This document shows, piece after piece, positions 49,601-58,746 of a stretch of DNA of 64,000 nucleotides (positions within the stretch are counted from its first letter, which is position 1; each line of letters opens with the position of its first letter). Source of the stretch: Seonamhaeicola sp. ML3 (GTDB taxonomy: Bacteria; Bacteroidota; Bacteroidia; Flavobacteriales; Flavobacteriaceae); the NCBI RefSeq assembly GCF_023273855.1, contig NZ_CP096884.1:2170001-2234000 (forward strand), read 5' to 3'. Made by a program: the position numbers and the translations under genes. A model generated the notes under the pieces. It was not told the origin of the DNA. It was given only the letters and a program-made list of their open reading frames with translations, and made no database searches.

Positions 49601-49952
49601 TATAGATTCTGAAAAATTACCACTTTTTGAAGCATTTAGAGCAAATGATGAAAAGTTAGAAACACATTGGAAAGCGAGTTCAAAATCGAACGAATGGCTG
49701 GAAGTTGAATGGTTTAAACCACAGACCTTTAACAAAATTATTGTTAATGAAAATGGTAATAATATTACAAACCATAAGTTACAATTTTGGGATGGTTCGC
49801 AATGGAAAGATATTGCTATTGGTAACTCATGTGGAGTAAATAAAGTATATGAGTTTGAAGAGGTAACATCTCATAAATGCCGACTTTTCCTAAAGCAAGC
49901 TAAAGCTAAAGTGGAGATTACAGAAATTCAGATTTTCAACACAATGAAATAA
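46680..49952 (+). CDS. GH78 alpha-L-rhamnosidase lipoprotein with C-terminal F5/8-type-C (discoidin-like) domain
   Basis: 1090 residues; lipobox FVSC with Cys28. It has the GH78 order: Ig-like domain (about 35-145, VTELKCEYKTNPLGVDNTLPRFSWN), Bac_rhamnosid_N beta domain (AFIHVASFGYHELYVNGKKVG), (alpha/alpha)6 barrel with the acidic motif ILVDCPHRERRGWGEV near residue 520, and a C-terminal beta domain. From about residue 955 an extra F5/8-type-C domain follows (NASSMTIDSEKLPLFEAFRANDE...VEITEIQIF), probably for glycan binding. The gene at 53986-57234 is a full-length paralog with the same architecture. It starts an operon; the next gene is 10 bp downstream. Confidence 0.92.
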   Translation: MALLRNTTAYLNFCYIVFLVFSLFFVSCEQVATVSVTELKCEYKTNPLGVDNTLPRFSWNMLDINGIRGQKQTAYQVLVANSLGVLNNNEGNVWDSGKVLTNASVNNVFSGNTLESGKQYFWKVKVWDANGLESEWSKIANFSMGLLGSNDWKGDWIYKKDQNKKDHNWYRKNVSLDKTPQSAFIHVASFGYHELYVNGKKVGDEVMNPVNSFLKKRLPYLTYDIKDYLKEGDNVIGIWHAAGWARWGRVKDYFDPPFVFKAQANIDLGEDRMTIVSDASWKCKKSYSSYNSSWDILDFGGEIIDERLREDDWNTAEYDDSNWANAVVFEDAEMQEVTMADVNLGPKGAIRAPSTDANPPTSKITATLSAQMVEPQVKFKEVTPIGITKNEDGHYVIDMGENYTGYFQMNLYNGKAGDTVTFEIADHKEVSTSWEQRSKYIYDETGKGHFTNRFNLAGGRFVTIYGINYKPELKDIKGYVITNNRKQISQFESSSELLNKIYQVNLNTYIANTIDGILVDCPHRERRGWGEVTVAAMYGDALPNFESGAYMMQYAQFMQDAQADDGKMRAVINGDDFEFLMWMANSPITIWETYRMLGDKQLLENHYPTLKKWMHWLYEHSNYETQDALRIGERGTLEFPGLGDWCTPRGNFWTSSNSPESEHFNNCVYAFMLESALEIAKTLNKKDDVKLFSDRLEVQRKATHQKIYDAQTGKYGEGHQVNQAFALLSGVTPESEQQKVYDNLVDQVLYKFPYYDTGSSGQALYTRYFIEHGERMDLIYELLKDKRHPSYGYFLEQGKTVWPERWSAIGNSQIHTCYTGIGGYFIKGFAGIRSDPEQPGMQQFIVKPAPVGDLTFVNASYQSPYGEVISNWKITDDTATFHVEIPVNTSAKIYIPANEIDSIFEGGTSIEKSEDIKYIGSENSDAVGNYIIFEVASGVYDFEVSELPKVSYPGPLTKPENLALIGRMNASSMTIDSEKLPLFEAFRANDEKLETHWKASSKSNEWLEVEWFKPQTFNKIIVNENGNNITNHKLQFWDGSQWKDIAIGNSCGVNKVYEFEEVTSHKCRLFLKQAKAKVEITEIQIFNTMK

Positions 49953-49961
49953 TCTATAGAG

Positions 49962-51410
49962 ATGATGAGTTTAAAATACAGATTGATAATAACGCTTTTC
50001 ACATTAGTTGGTTTAGTAAGTTGTAAAAAGGAAGAAACGGTAAAACAACCAAATATTATATATGTGTGCGCCGACCAATGGCGTGCATCTTCAGTTGGTT
50101 TTGGTGGAGATAAAACAGTAAAGACACCAAATATCGACAAGTTAGCCGATGCTGGGCTTAATTTTACCAATTGTGTTTCAGTAGACCCAGTTTGTACACC
50201 TTATAGAGCGGCTTTAATGACAGGAAAATATCCAACATCTACTGGTATGTTTTTAAACGATTTGTATTTGCCATCAGATGAATTGTGTATGGGAGAAATC
50301 TATCAACAAGCAGGCTATAATACAGCTTATATTGGTAAATGGCATTTAGATGGTCATGGTCGCAAAGGTTATATTCCACCTGAGCGTCGTCAAGGTTGGG
50401 AGTATTGGAAAGGTGCAGAATGCGACCATCATAACCCCCGTTCGCATTACTATACAGGGAATTCAAACGAAATACAATATTGGGAGAGCTTTGATGTATT
50501 TGCACAAACAGCAGATGCGCAAAATTACATTCAAGAACATGCAAGTGATGACAACCCTTTTGTTTTAATGCTGTCTTACGGGCCTCCACATCCTGCTTCT
50601 CCACCGGCACCAAAAGAATACAGAGACATGTATCCATTAGATGATATTGAGTTATTACCCAATGTGCCTGAGGAATATCATGATGAAGCACGTGCAGCAT
50701 TGCAAAATTATTATGCACTTGGTTCGGCTGTAGACAGTAGTGTGGGAGAATTAATCCAAACTATAAAGGCAGCAGGTATAGAAGATAACACTATTCTGGT
50801 ATTTACCTCAGACCATGGTGGAATGATTCGCTCTCATAGTTTACCAGTAGTTTGGAAACAAGTACATTGGGATGAATCTGCCAGAGTACCTTTTTTAATG
50901 TATTATCCAGGTTTGAAAGAGCATACATCAAGACAAGTAAAAACACCTATTAATACCTCTGATATTTTACCAACTCTACTGGGGCTTTCTGGTATAAGCA
51001 TTCCAGAAACCATCGAAGGAGAAGATGTTTCCGCTATGCTTAAAGAAGGTAATGAAATTGAAGGACGCTCTTCTCTTTACATGTCCGTGGCGCCAATTGT
51101 AGGACAAGGAGACGCCTATCGTGCCATTAGAACTGACCGTTATTCATATACACGTTTGGTAGATGGCACACGTTTGCTTTTTGATATTATAGACGACCCT
51201 TATGAAATGAATAACCTTATCGGTAATATAGAATTTGAAGACATAAGCAATACATTAGAAAAGAAATTGCAAGAGCATTTGAATAAGATTGGAGATACTT
51301 TTGAAGCCCCGGCACACTATATCGAAAAATGGGGTTATGTACTGGGAGACAAAGATGAAATACCATACAAAGGAGAAACTATTGTTCAGTCTCCAAAGCC
51401 AATAAATTAA
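49962..51410 (+). CDS. S1-family formylglycine sulfatase, lipoprotein
   Basis: 482 residues; lipobox LVSC with Cys21. QPNIIYVCADQWRASSVG starts the S1 fold, and the formylglycine motif is CTPYR with Cys78. KWHLDGHGRKGYIPPERRQGWEYW and FTSDHGGMIRSHSLPVVWKQ supply the substrate and metal ligands, and the fold closes with the usual C-terminal subdomain. The sulfate position and subfamily are not readable by eye. It lies between two GH78 genes (10 bp and 29 bp gaps), so removal of a sulfate from or next to rhamnose before rhamnosidase attack is a likely order of action. Confidence 0.92.
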   Translation: MMSLKYRLIITLFTLVGLVSCKKEETVKQPNIIYVCADQWRASSVGFGGDKTVKTPNIDKLADAGLNFTNCVSVDPVCTPYRAALMTGKYPTSTGMFLNDLYLPSDELCMGEIYQQAGYNTAYIGKWHLDGHGRKGYIPPERRQGWEYWKGAECDHHNPRSHYYTGNSNEIQYWESFDVFAQTADAQNYIQEHASDDNPFVLMLSYGPPHPASPPAPKEYRDMYPLDDIELLPNVPEEYHDEARAALQNYYALGSAVDSSVGELIQTIKAAGIEDNTILVFTSDHGGMIRSHSLPVVWKQVHWDESARVPFLMYYPGLKEHTSRQVKTPINTSDILPTLLGLSGISIPETIEGEDVSAMLKEGNEIEGRSSLYMSVAPIVGQGDAYRAIRTDRYSYTRLVDGTRLLFDIIDDPYEMNNLIGNIEFEDISNTLEKKLQEHLNKIGDTFEAPAHYIEKWGYVLGDKDEIPYKGETIVQSPKPIN

Positions 51411-51439
51411 TAATTAAACTCATATTGTTTAGTTAAACT

Positions 51440-53965
51440 ATGATGCAACATAAAAAGAAAGTAATACTACTGTTTTTAGCGTTTACCGTGTTTTTCCTTT
51501 GCGTAAACGCTAACAAAAATATATTCAGAAGTGATTCTACCGAGAAAGGGAACATAATTACCGATACTATAAATTGGGACAGCGCCAAATGGATTGGCTT
51601 CACCAAAGACCATCGCCCCGAAAAGTGGGCAACGAGAGATTTGGTACGTAACCAACCACCCATGAATATTAATACTTGGAAACCTACGGAGGAAGATTTG
51701 AAAGTAACTCGACGCAAAACCCATCCTTCTGTGCTTCTAAGAAATTCATTTTCAATAACTAAAGAAGTGAAATCAGCAGAAGTGGCTATTTGTGGATTAG
51801 GACTTTATGAATTGTATTTAAATGGTAAAAAAGTAGGCGACCGTGTACTTGATCCCGCCCAAACCTCATACAACAAGCGGGCTTTTTATGTACGTCATAA
51901 TGTAACCGAAGCGATTCGTAAAAACAACAGTTTGGGAGTAATGTTGGGTAATGGGTTTTACGGACAAAATATGGCTTTTGCTCCTGGGCTTTCTTATGGA
52001 AAACCGAGAGCAACCATGGTGTTAAATATTATTTACAAAGACGGAACTAAAGAACAAATTGTTACCGATGAAAGTTGGAAAGCGCACAGTAGTCCTATCC
52101 TTTTCGATAATATTTATCATGGAGAAACTTACGATGCACGTGAAGCGATAACTGGTTGGAGTAGCTATAAGTTTGATGATACCTCTTGGGAAACTGTTGA
52201 GATAATGAAAGCACCAACACAAAATGTATTGGAGCAAGATTTAGAACCCATGCGAAAGATTAGAACAGTTACGCCTATAGCAATTTGGAAAGCAGAACAG
52301 GGTTGGATATTGGATATGGGGCAAAACATGACGGGTTGGTTAGCCATTTCTGTAAAAGAAAAAGAAGGTACTGTTGTAAAAATGCGTTTTTCAGAACACC
52401 TCATGCCCGATAAACAAAGTATAGACCCCGCATCTACTGGAATTCACGTGACTGGAAATACCCAAACCGATATATATATCTGTAAAGGCGATGGTATTGA
52501 AACTTGGGAGCCACGCTTTACCTATCACGCCTTTCGCTATGTTCAAATTGAAGGTTTAAGTACAGAACCAGATTTGAGTCAATTTACAGGTTGGTTGGTT
52601 CGCACTGATGCAGGACTTATAGGAACTTTTAAAAGTTCTGACCCACTAATAAATAAGTTTTATGATGTGTCTATGTGGACTATCGAAGACAATATTCAAG
52701 GGTTGTTGAGTGATTGTCCGCACCGCGAGCGCTGTGCGTGGATGGGAGATGCTTATGTGGTAGCTGAAGCGGCTAGTTTTAATTTCGATTTAAAACGTTT
52801 GTGGCAAAAAACATCTGCCGACATGGAAACGGTTTTAGGGGTGTCTAAGGCACATTTTAAAGACCCTTTTCCTTACGATTTGCGCGCGCCGTCTAATATT
52901 TCCGTTGGAAAACGGCTCTGTTTACAAGCGCGACCAGATTGGGGAGCCGCCACTATTATGGTACCGTGGTTTTCGTATGTGTATTATGGCGATACCGCCA
53001 TCATTGAAGGCGCTTGGGATATGATGGAAGGCTGGATGGCTTACCTAGATGAAAAGGTACAAGAAGATGGTATCATAAACGGTGGATTTGGCGATTGGTG
53101 CCCACCGGGAGGTAATCCAGAAATGGATACGCCGCCGGCGTTAACGTCAACAGCTTTGTATTATCAGTCTTTAATATCTATGGAAAAAATGGCATTAGTG
53201 TTGGATAAAAAAGAAGCTGCCAATAGTTATGCCGACAAAGCGAAATTGGTCAAGACCGCTTTTAATCAAACCTTTTTTAATGCAGAAACGAAGTCCTATG
53301 GTTCTCAAACTGGTAATGCCTTTGCGTTGTATTCAGGTTTGGTTCCTGACGGTTTAGAGCAGATGGTTGCTGATAATTTAGCCAACTTTATCATGAAAGA
53401 TAAAAATGGGCATTACAGTACGGGAATTTTTGGGCATCGTCCGTTATATACCGTATTAAATGATTACGGACACGATGAAGTGACAAAGCACTTATGGAGT
53501 ATTACCGATTATCCTAGTTTAGGATTTATGACCGAGGAGCACGATTTAACCGTATGGCCAGAAGGTGTTAGCAATTGGGATAAGAAGGAGAGGTATTATC
53601 GACATTCATTTAACCACCCTATGCAAAGTGGTTTTGCGGCTTCGTTTCATGAAAGTTTGGGAGGTATAAGGCCTAACGAAGATTTTCCGGGATTTAAAAA
53701 ATTCTATTTAAAGCCAACGTTTCTTAAAGGTGTAGATTGGGTCGAGGCAACGCACAAATCGCCACAGGGTACCATTGGAAGTTCATGGAAAAAAGAGGAT
53801 TCAGATATTATTTGGTCTATTGTTGTTCCTGATAATTCCGAAGCTATTATTCAGCTACCACATTATCAAAAAGAACAAATCACATTAAACAATACACCGG
53901 CAAATGCCAACGCATTTAGTGTGTCTTCAGGTGAACACACTATACGGATATCAAATTTAAAATAA
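51440..53965 (+). CDS. GH78 alpha-L-rhamnosidase, exported
   Basis: 841 residues with an N-terminal hydrophobic signal (VILLFLAFTVFFLCVNA). Unlike its neighbours it lacks the Ig-like first domain: after a short region it goes straight to the Bac_rhamnosid_N domain (SAEVAICGLGLYELYLNGKKVGDRVLDPAQTSYNKRAFYV), then the barrel with LLSDCPHRERCAWMGDAYVVAEA near residue 423 and a C-terminal beta domain. The catalytic acidic cluster is conserved. Alpha-L-rhamnosidase activity is inferred from family. It ends 20 bp before the next GH78 gene. Confidence 0.92.
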   Translation: MMQHKKKVILLFLAFTVFFLCVNANKNIFRSDSTEKGNIITDTINWDSAKWIGFTKDHRPEKWATRDLVRNQPPMNINTWKPTEEDLKVTRRKTHPSVLLRNSFSITKEVKSAEVAICGLGLYELYLNGKKVGDRVLDPAQTSYNKRAFYVRHNVTEAIRKNNSLGVMLGNGFYGQNMAFAPGLSYGKPRATMVLNIIYKDGTKEQIVTDESWKAHSSPILFDNIYHGETYDAREAITGWSSYKFDDTSWETVEIMKAPTQNVLEQDLEPMRKIRTVTPIAIWKAEQGWILDMGQNMTGWLAISVKEKEGTVVKMRFSEHLMPDKQSIDPASTGIHVTGNTQTDIYICKGDGIETWEPRFTYHAFRYVQIEGLSTEPDLSQFTGWLVRTDAGLIGTFKSSDPLINKFYDVSMWTIEDNIQGLLSDCPHRERCAWMGDAYVVAEAASFNFDLKRLWQKTSADMETVLGVSKAHFKDPFPYDLRAPSNISVGKRLCLQARPDWGAATIMVPWFSYVYYGDTAIIEGAWDMMEGWMAYLDEKVQEDGIINGGFGDWCPPGGNPEMDTPPALTSTALYYQSLISMEKMALVLDKKEAANSYADKAKLVKTAFNQTFFNAETKSYGSQTGNAFALYSGLVPDGLEQMVADNLANFIMKDKNGHYSTGIFGHRPLYTVLNDYGHDEVTKHLWSITDYPSLGFMTEEHDLTVWPEGVSNWDKKERYYRHSFNHPMQSGFAASFHESLGGIRPNEDFPGFKKFYLKPTFLKGVDWVEATHKSPQGTIGSSWKKEDSDIIWSIVVPDNSEAIIQLPHYQKEQITLNNTPANANAFSVSSGEHTIRISNLK

Positions 53966-53985
53966 ATAAAGGAAAAAATATTAGG

Positions 53986-56900
53986 ATGAAATATCTAAGG
54001 AATTTTGGAACATATCTAATCATTGTATTGGTTATAAATCTGTTTAGTAGTTGTAATACTAAACCTTCCGAAGTGAAGGTTACGGAGCTGAAATGTGAAT
54101 ATAAATCGAACCCTTTGGGAATTGATAATACAGCACCAAGGTTAAGTTGGAAATTGCTAGAGGATTTAAAAACAAGAGGACAAAAACAAACTGCTTATCA
54201 AATATTAGTGTCAAGTACTTTAGAACATTTGGAAAGCAATAATGGCGATGTTTGGGATTCTGATAAAATTGAAACCAACCAATCGGTAAATGTCAATTAT
54301 CAAGGAAAAACATTAGAATCGGCGAAACAATACTTCTGGAAAGTAAAAATTTGGGATAAAGATGAAGTCGCTTCAAGCTGGAGCGAGCCCGCTTCATTTT
54401 CTATGGGCTTGTTAAGCCAATCTGACTGGAATGGCGAATGGATTATGAAATCAGACCAAGAAAAGACAGACCATAACTGGTATAGAAAGAATTTTGAATT
54501 AAAAGAAAATCCGTCTTCCGCATTTGTATTCGTTGGCTCTTTCGGTTATCACGAATTGTATGTTAATGGAGAAAAAATTACAGATAACGTACTAAACCCA
54601 GTGTCTTCATATATGAAAAAACGGATTCCTTACCTCACTTATGATGTTTCGGATAAATTGAAGGAAGGTGATAATGTGATTGCCATTTGGCATGCTGCGG
54701 GTTGGTCTCGATGGCGACGTATTAGAGAGTACAGGAATATTCCTTTTGTGTTTAAAGCCCAGGCAGAAATTGCAGTTGGCGATGAAGAAATAACTTTAAA
54801 ATCTGATACTTCATGGAAAACCAAAAAAAGCCATTCTGAATATTACGGCGATTGGGACATTTTACGTTTTGGCGGTGAAACCATTGATGACAGAAAAAAG
54901 GAAGACGATTGGTGTAATGCCGATTATGACGATAGCGATTGGATAAATGCTACTGTGTATAACCACGAAGCATTAAACGCACAAATACCCGAGGGGAATA
55001 ATATCAGTATCGCATTGAATAGCAAAAAAGATAGAGCGTTTAGGGCTTTATATGGACCCATAAAGGCAGAATTAAGTTCACAAATGGTGGAGCCTCAGGT
55101 AAAATTTGAGGCATTTAGAGCTAAGGCCATTAGAAACAACAGAGATGGTACCTTTCGTATAGATATGGGGCGCAATTATACAGGTTTCTTCGAAATGAAG
55201 TTACAAAATGGAGTGGAAGGCGATTCTGTACTTTTTGAAATAAGCGACCAAAAAGAAGTAGTGATGAATTGGAAGCAAAAAAGTAAATACATTTTTGGGA
55301 AGTCGGGAAAAGGCACATTTACCAATCGTTTTAACGTAGCAGGCGGTCGTTATATTACGGTTTATGGTTTAAAGTATGAACCAAGGGTATATGACGCAAA
55401 AGGTTACGTAGTGACCAACGATAGAAAACAAATTAGTCAATTTAAATCTTCCGATTCATTGTTGAATAAAATTTACGAAGTAAATCTTGATACTTATTTA
55501 GCGAACACTATGGATGGTATTTTGGTTGATTGTCCACACCGTGAACGTCGTGGTTGGGGTGAAGTTACAGTTGCCGCAATGTACGGTGATGCTTTACCTA
55601 ACTTTGAAAGTGGTGCTTACATGGACCAATATTTACAATATACCAGAGATGCCCAATTTGGGGATGGAAAAATACGTGCTGTAATTAATGAAGAAGACCG
55701 TCCGTTTTTAATGTGGAAGGCAAATAGCCCTTTAACCGTTTGGGAAACCTACCGCATGTTAGGTGATAAAAAGGTGTTGGAAGATAATTATGAATCCATG
55801 CAAAAATGGATGAATTGGTTATACAAGAATTCCAATTTTAGTCAAGGAGGAGCTCTAAAAATTGGCGAGCGTGGTAAACGCGAAATGCCTGGGTTAGGCG
55901 ATTGGTGCACGCCACGTGGTAATTTTTGGACAAGTAGTAATTCTCCTGGAGCAGCCCACTTTAATAATTGTTTATATGCCTATATGTTACAATGTGCTAA
56001 GGGAATAGCTAAGGCTTTGGGTAAAACGGAAGATGAAAAGGAATATGCAAAGCGATTAGAAGTACAACAAAAAGCTACACATAGGTTGTCCTATAATACT
56101 GATACTGGAAAGTATTTAGATGGTATTCAGGTGAATCAAGCGTTTGCACTACTTGCGGGAGTAACGCCTGAAGAATCTCAGGATAAAGTAACAGCACAAC
56201 TTGTAAATAATGTGCTATATGATTTTCCGTACTATGACACAGGGAGTTCTGGGCAAGCACTTTACACACGTTATTTCATTGAATCTGGAGAGCGTATGGA
56301 TTTGGTTTATGAGTTGTTAAAAGATAAACATCACCCAAGCTATGGTTACTTTTTAGAGCAAGGACATACCACATGGCCAGAGCGTTGGTCTGCGGTTGGT
56401 AATAGTCAAATTCACACCTGTTACACTGGTATCGGTGGTTATTTTATCAAAGGTTTTGGTGGTATTCGTCCCAATCCAGAACACCTGGGTATGCAAGAGA
56501 TGTTGATTAAACCTGCGCTTGTGGGCGATTTAAAATTTGCAAATACCGAATACAAATCCATGTACGGTACTATCGTTGTCAATTGGGAAAAACAGGATGA
56601 TGGTGCTTTGTTTCATATTGAAATTCCAGCAAACACTTCGGCAAGGGTGTATTTACCAGCAAATGATAAAAATAATGTTTATGAAGGTGAACAATTAGCT
56701 GAAACATCTGAAGGTATTGAATATGTTGGTTCAGAAAAAAATGAAGCGGTTGGTAATTACATAATATACAATGTAGCCTCAGGTATTTATGATTTTAAAG
56801 TGAATGCATTACCGAAAACAGAATTTCCAGACCCGACACATTCATCCAGCAACTTAGCATCAATTGCAAGAATGAATGCATCATCCATGTTTATTGAAAC

Positions 56901-57234
56901 CGAAAAACTACCGGGATTTGAGGCCTTCAAGGCTAATGATGACAATCAAGAAACTAGATGGCTTGCCAACGGTAATACGAATCAATATTTAGAGGTAGAA
57001 TGGGTAAAGCCTCAAATATTTAGCAAAGTGCGTATTGATGAATACGGACAAAATATTTCAAAATATACCATTGAATATTTTCAAAATGATGAGTGGGTTA
57101 TTTTGACTAACGGCTCTAAATGTGGAGCTAATAAAGAACATGTTTTTAATGCAGTAACCTCTAATAAGTGTAGGGTATTCATTGAAGCAGCAGATAAAGC
57201 CCCCTCAATCAAAGAAATTAAAATTTTTAAATAA
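53986..57234 (+). CDS. GH78 alpha-L-rhamnosidase lipoprotein with F5/8-type-C domain (paralog of 46680-49952)
   Basis: 1082 residues; lipobox LFSSC (Cys23). Collinear with the protein at 46680-49952 over the whole length: VTELKCEYKSNPLGIDNTAPRLSW at the start, ILVDCPHRERRGWGEVTVAAMYGDALPNFESGAYM in the barrel, GYFLEQGHTTWPERWSAVGNSQIHTCYTGIGGYFIKGF, and a C-terminal F5/8-type-C domain. Many segments are identical between the two, so they arose by duplication, but they have diverged clearly and both remain open. Different acceptor or sulfation preferences would explain keeping both. It is followed after 10 bp by the isomerase-like gene. Confidence 0.92.
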   Translation: MKYLRNFGTYLIIVLVINLFSSCNTKPSEVKVTELKCEYKSNPLGIDNTAPRLSWKLLEDLKTRGQKQTAYQILVSSTLEHLESNNGDVWDSDKIETNQSVNVNYQGKTLESAKQYFWKVKIWDKDEVASSWSEPASFSMGLLSQSDWNGEWIMKSDQEKTDHNWYRKNFELKENPSSAFVFVGSFGYHELYVNGEKITDNVLNPVSSYMKKRIPYLTYDVSDKLKEGDNVIAIWHAAGWSRWRRIREYRNIPFVFKAQAEIAVGDEEITLKSDTSWKTKKSHSEYYGDWDILRFGGETIDDRKKEDDWCNADYDDSDWINATVYNHEALNAQIPEGNNISIALNSKKDRAFRALYGPIKAELSSQMVEPQVKFEAFRAKAIRNNRDGTFRIDMGRNYTGFFEMKLQNGVEGDSVLFEISDQKEVVMNWKQKSKYIFGKSGKGTFTNRFNVAGGRYITVYGLKYEPRVYDAKGYVVTNDRKQISQFKSSDSLLNKIYEVNLDTYLANTMDGILVDCPHRERRGWGEVTVAAMYGDALPNFESGAYMDQYLQYTRDAQFGDGKIRAVINEEDRPFLMWKANSPLTVWETYRMLGDKKVLEDNYESMQKWMNWLYKNSNFSQGGALKIGERGKREMPGLGDWCTPRGNFWTSSNSPGAAHFNNCLYAYMLQCAKGIAKALGKTEDEKEYAKRLEVQQKATHRLSYNTDTGKYLDGIQVNQAFALLAGVTPEESQDKVTAQLVNNVLYDFPYYDTGSSGQALYTRYFIESGERMDLVYELLKDKHHPSYGYFLEQGHTTWPERWSAVGNSQIHTCYTGIGGYFIKGFGGIRPNPEHLGMQEMLIKPALVGDLKFANTEYKSMYGTIVVNWEKQDDGALFHIEIPANTSARVYLPANDKNNVYEGEQLAETSEGIEYVGSEKNEAVGNYIIYNVASGIYDFKVNALPKTEFPDPTHSSSNLASIARMNASSMFIETEKLPGFEAFKANDDNQETRWLANGNTNQYLEVEWVKPQIFSKVRIDEYGQNISKYTIEYFQNDEWVILTNGSKCGANKEHVFNAVTSNKCRVFIEAADKAPSIKEIKIFK

Positions 57235-57244
57235 ATAGTAGCAG

Positions 57245-58654
57245 ATGAAAGTAGGATTATTTGGTATCGGTTTAGATACGTATTGGCCCCAGTTCGAAGG
57301 TTTATTAGAACGATTGGAAGGCTATCAGCAACAAATTGCAGATAAAATGGAAGGCTTTGGTGCCGAGGTGATAAATGTTGGTTTGGTAGATGCGCCTCAA
57401 GTGGCTCGAGATAAAGCTGAAATTCTAAAAAAGGAAGATGTTGATATCTTGTTTTTATATGTGTCTACGTATGCATTATCCTCAACTGTGTTGCCCGTAG
57501 TTCAAAAGTTAAAATGTCCAACTATTATTTTGAATATTCAACCTGTGGCTGCGATTGATTACGAGAGTTTTAATAAACTTGGAGACCGAGGCACCATGAC
57601 AGGTGAATGGCTTGCGCATTGTCAGGCGTGTTCGGTACCGGAGTTGGCTAATGTGTTTAACCGCTCGGGAATAGATTATGAATTTGTTACGGGATATTTA
57701 GACGAGCAAGCGGTTTGGGACGACATTCAAGATTGGATTGATGCTGCCAAAGTTGCTAAAGTTATGGCGAATAATCGCTTGGGTGTTTTAGGGCATTATT
57801 ACTGTGGCATGTTAGATGTTTACGCAGATTTAACTAAACAATCGGCTGCTTTTGGTACCCACATTGAAATTGTAGAAATGTGTGAAGTTAAAAAATACCG
57901 CGATGCTGTTACCGAGCAAGAGATTGAAGAAAAAATCACTGAATTTAGAAGTGCCTTCGAAGTCATTGATGCCTGTGAACAATCTGAATTAGTGCGTGCC
58001 GCAAAAACCTCCATAGCTCTAGATAAATTGGTTGAAAACCATAAACTGGGTTCTATGGCTTATTACTATGAAGGCGAAACGGCTAACGACTACGAAAATA
58101 TAGTTACTTCTGTCATCGCAGGTAACACGCTTCTAACAGGAAAAAATGTTCCTGTGGCTGGTGAGTATGAAGTTAAAAATGCTCAAGCTATGAAAATCAT
58201 GGATGCCTTTGGCGTTGGTGGGTCGTTCTCAGAATTTTATGCAATGGATTTTAATGATGATATTGTGATGCTTGGACACGATGGTCCAGCGCATTTTGCC
58301 ATTGCCGAAGGTAGAGTACAGTTAGTACCATTACCCGTGTATCACGGCAAACCTGGAAAAGGCTTGTCTATCCAAATGACGGTGCAACATGGCCCAGTGA
58401 CCTTATTGTCAGTTGTAGAAGGTAAAGACGATGTGTTTTTGTTAGTTGCAGAGGGTGAATCGGTTGAAGGGCCAGTGCTTCATATTGGTAATACTAACAG
58501 CCGTTACCGTTTTTCTATTGGTGCACGAGCTTTTATGAACGAATGGTCTAAACAAGGCCCATCGCATCATTGTGCTATTGGTGTGGGGCATATTGCAAAT
58601 AAGATTGAGAAATTAGGAAACTTGTTAAATTTACGAGTAGTTCGTATTTGTTAA
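57245..58654 (+). CDS. L-fucose/L-arabinose isomerase-family protein, cytoplasmic
   Basis: 469 residues, no signal peptide. It shows the fucose/arabinose isomerase superfamily pattern: KVGLFGIGLDTYWPQFEG at the start, LFLYVSTYALSSTVLPVVQ, LGVLGHYYCGMLDVYADL, YYYEGETANDYENIVTSVIAGNTLLTG and [36 protein letters not shown] with conserved His/Asp/Glu for metal and substrate. It probably converts an aldose to a ketose; L-rhamnose-like or pentose sugars would fit the pathway, but the sugar is unknown. It is embedded between exported hydrolases (10 bp after GH78). A second partial copy, nearly identical in protein, starts at 63705. Confidence 0.8.
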   Translation: MKVGLFGIGLDTYWPQFEGLLERLEGYQQQIADKMEGFGAEVINVGLVDAPQVARDKAEILKKEDVDILFLYVSTYALSSTVLPVVQKLKCPTIILNIQPVAAIDYESFNKLGDRGTMTGEWLAHCQACSVPELANVFNRSGIDYEFVTGYLDEQAVWDDIQDWIDAAKVAKVMANNRLGVLGHYYCGMLDVYADLTKQSAAFGTHIEIVEMCEVKKYRDAVTEQEIEEKITEFRSAFEVIDACEQSELVRAAKTSIALDKLVENHKLGSMAYYYEGETANDYENIVTSVIAGNTLLTGKNVPVAGEYEVKNAQAMKIMDAFGVGGSFSEFYAMDFNDDIVMLGHDGPAHFAIAEGRVQLVPLPVYHGKPGKGLSIQMTVQHGPVTLLSVVEGKDDVFLLVAEGESVEGPVLHIGNTNSRYRFSIGARAFMNEWSKQGPSHHCAIGVGHIANKIEKLGNLLNLRVVRIC

Positions 58655-58746
58655 TAGAGACCCTTATTCTGGGTTAAATCATATCAAATGAGCTCCCGAA
58701 GTATTAAAGCAATTTCAATTTTAAGTTGAAAGAAATTAAAAATAAA

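Noticed and set aside
58726-58746. TTG start for the second GH3 gene
   Set aside because: The ATG at 58747 directly precedes a normal signal peptide; the seven extra residues (MKEIKNK) would add a charged tail in front of it.
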